Shown one piece after another: positions 9,715-9,840 of a stretch of DNA of 9,840 nucleotides; the first letter of the stretch is position 1; each line of letters opens with the position of its first letter. Source of the stretch: Lentisphaeria bacterium. GTDB lineage: Bacteria; Verrucomicrobiota; Lentisphaeria; Oligosphaerales; PUNB01. Position numbers and translations under genes: made by a program. A model generated the notes under the pieces. That model made no database searches, was not told where the DNA came from, and worked only from the letters and a program-made list of their open reading frames with translations. Location: positions 1 through 9,840 of the forward strand of contig SLNM01000222.1 of the NCBI GenBank assembly GCA_007133055.1. Direction: 5' to 3'.

Positions 9715-9753
9715 CCCGACAATCCTTGTCCCGAACCTACCTCCAAGCTAATC

Positions 9754-9786
9754 TGTCAAGTTTTTATATCTATGTCCTCATATGAG
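9754..9786 (-). promoter_or_regulatory. Candidate lacZ promoter elements with adjacent palindrome
   Basis: Two readings compete. TATAAA (minus strand 9768-9763, in the context GATATAAAAAC) is a good -10 box but has no clear -35. TTGACA (9759-9754) is a perfect -35 box but has no good -10 about 17 nt downstream. The perfect 10-bp palindrome ctcatatgag (9777-9786) lies just upstream of the TATAAA, where an operator would cover the promoter. The surrounding 9660-9840 region holds no gene that I can support. Confidence 0.3.
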
Positions 9787-9840
9787 ATGCCTTTTCAGAG
9801 GCCGCGCCGAAGAGGGAGTCATGCCAACCGACAGATCTTA

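Noticed and set aside
9821..9840. Possible divergent gene on the plus strand starting with ATG at 9821 (MPTDRS...)
   Set aside because: Only 20 nt are visible. GAGGGAG precedes it, but its spacing is very short, and nothing identifies a product. It could be a regulator of lacZ, but this cannot be supported from the window.

Overview
The window is a compact bacterial chromosome segment of moderately high GC content. All seven recognised genes lie on the minus strand, so they are transcribed from the right end of the window towards the left. The order of transcription is a lacZ-type beta-galactosidase, an unidentified lipoprotein, rpsO (ribosomal protein S15), pnp (PNPase), a DUF1015 protein, an OleD/3-beta-HSD-like SDR reductase, and the start of rpe (ribulose-phosphate 3-epimerase), which is cut by the left edge. 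No gene-sized plus-strand CDS is supported. The plus-strand ORFs look like antisense shadows.

Host: this is a bacterium with standard Shine-Dalgarno starts (AAGGA, AGGAG, AGGGA or GGGAG at 6 to 9 nt). The gene mix (DUF1015 beside pnp, an OleD-like reductase, a large GH2 enzyme) would suit the Planctomycetes-Verrucomicrobia-Lentisphaerae group or another Gram-negative environmental phylum. That placement is a guess from gene content, not from a phylogenetic marker. The lipoprotein signal sequence shows only that lipoproteins are exported.

Layout. (1) 6510-9659 encodes a cytoplasmic GH2 beta-galactosidase. A 181-nt stretch upstream carries palindromes and promoter-like elements. (2) 5538-6440 encodes an alpha-helical lipoprotein of unknown role, 69 nt after lacZ. 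(3) 2652-5366 is the conserved rpsO-pnp pair. Its 336-nt spacer is structured: three stem-loops, the last ending in a U-rich run as in an intrinsic terminator or attenuator. (4) 1357-2589 encodes a DUF1015 protein, 62 nt after pnp. (5) 217-1272 encodes the SDR reductase, and rpe begins almost at its stop codon. The reductase/rpe junction carries an apparent degenerate 33-nt tandem repeat that places two in-frame ATGs in front of rpe.

How the genes fit together: rpsO and pnp form a translation/RNA-decay pair. DUF1015, the reductase and rpe are closely spaced and probably co-transcribed with it. lacZ looks like an independent catabolic gene upstream. No mobile element, CRISPR array, tRNA, rRNA or defence system is visible. 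The points most worth checking are the structured rpsO-pnp leader, the resemblance of DUF1015 to ParB-fold free-serine kinases, the orphan OleD-like enzyme, and the lipoprotein of unknown function.
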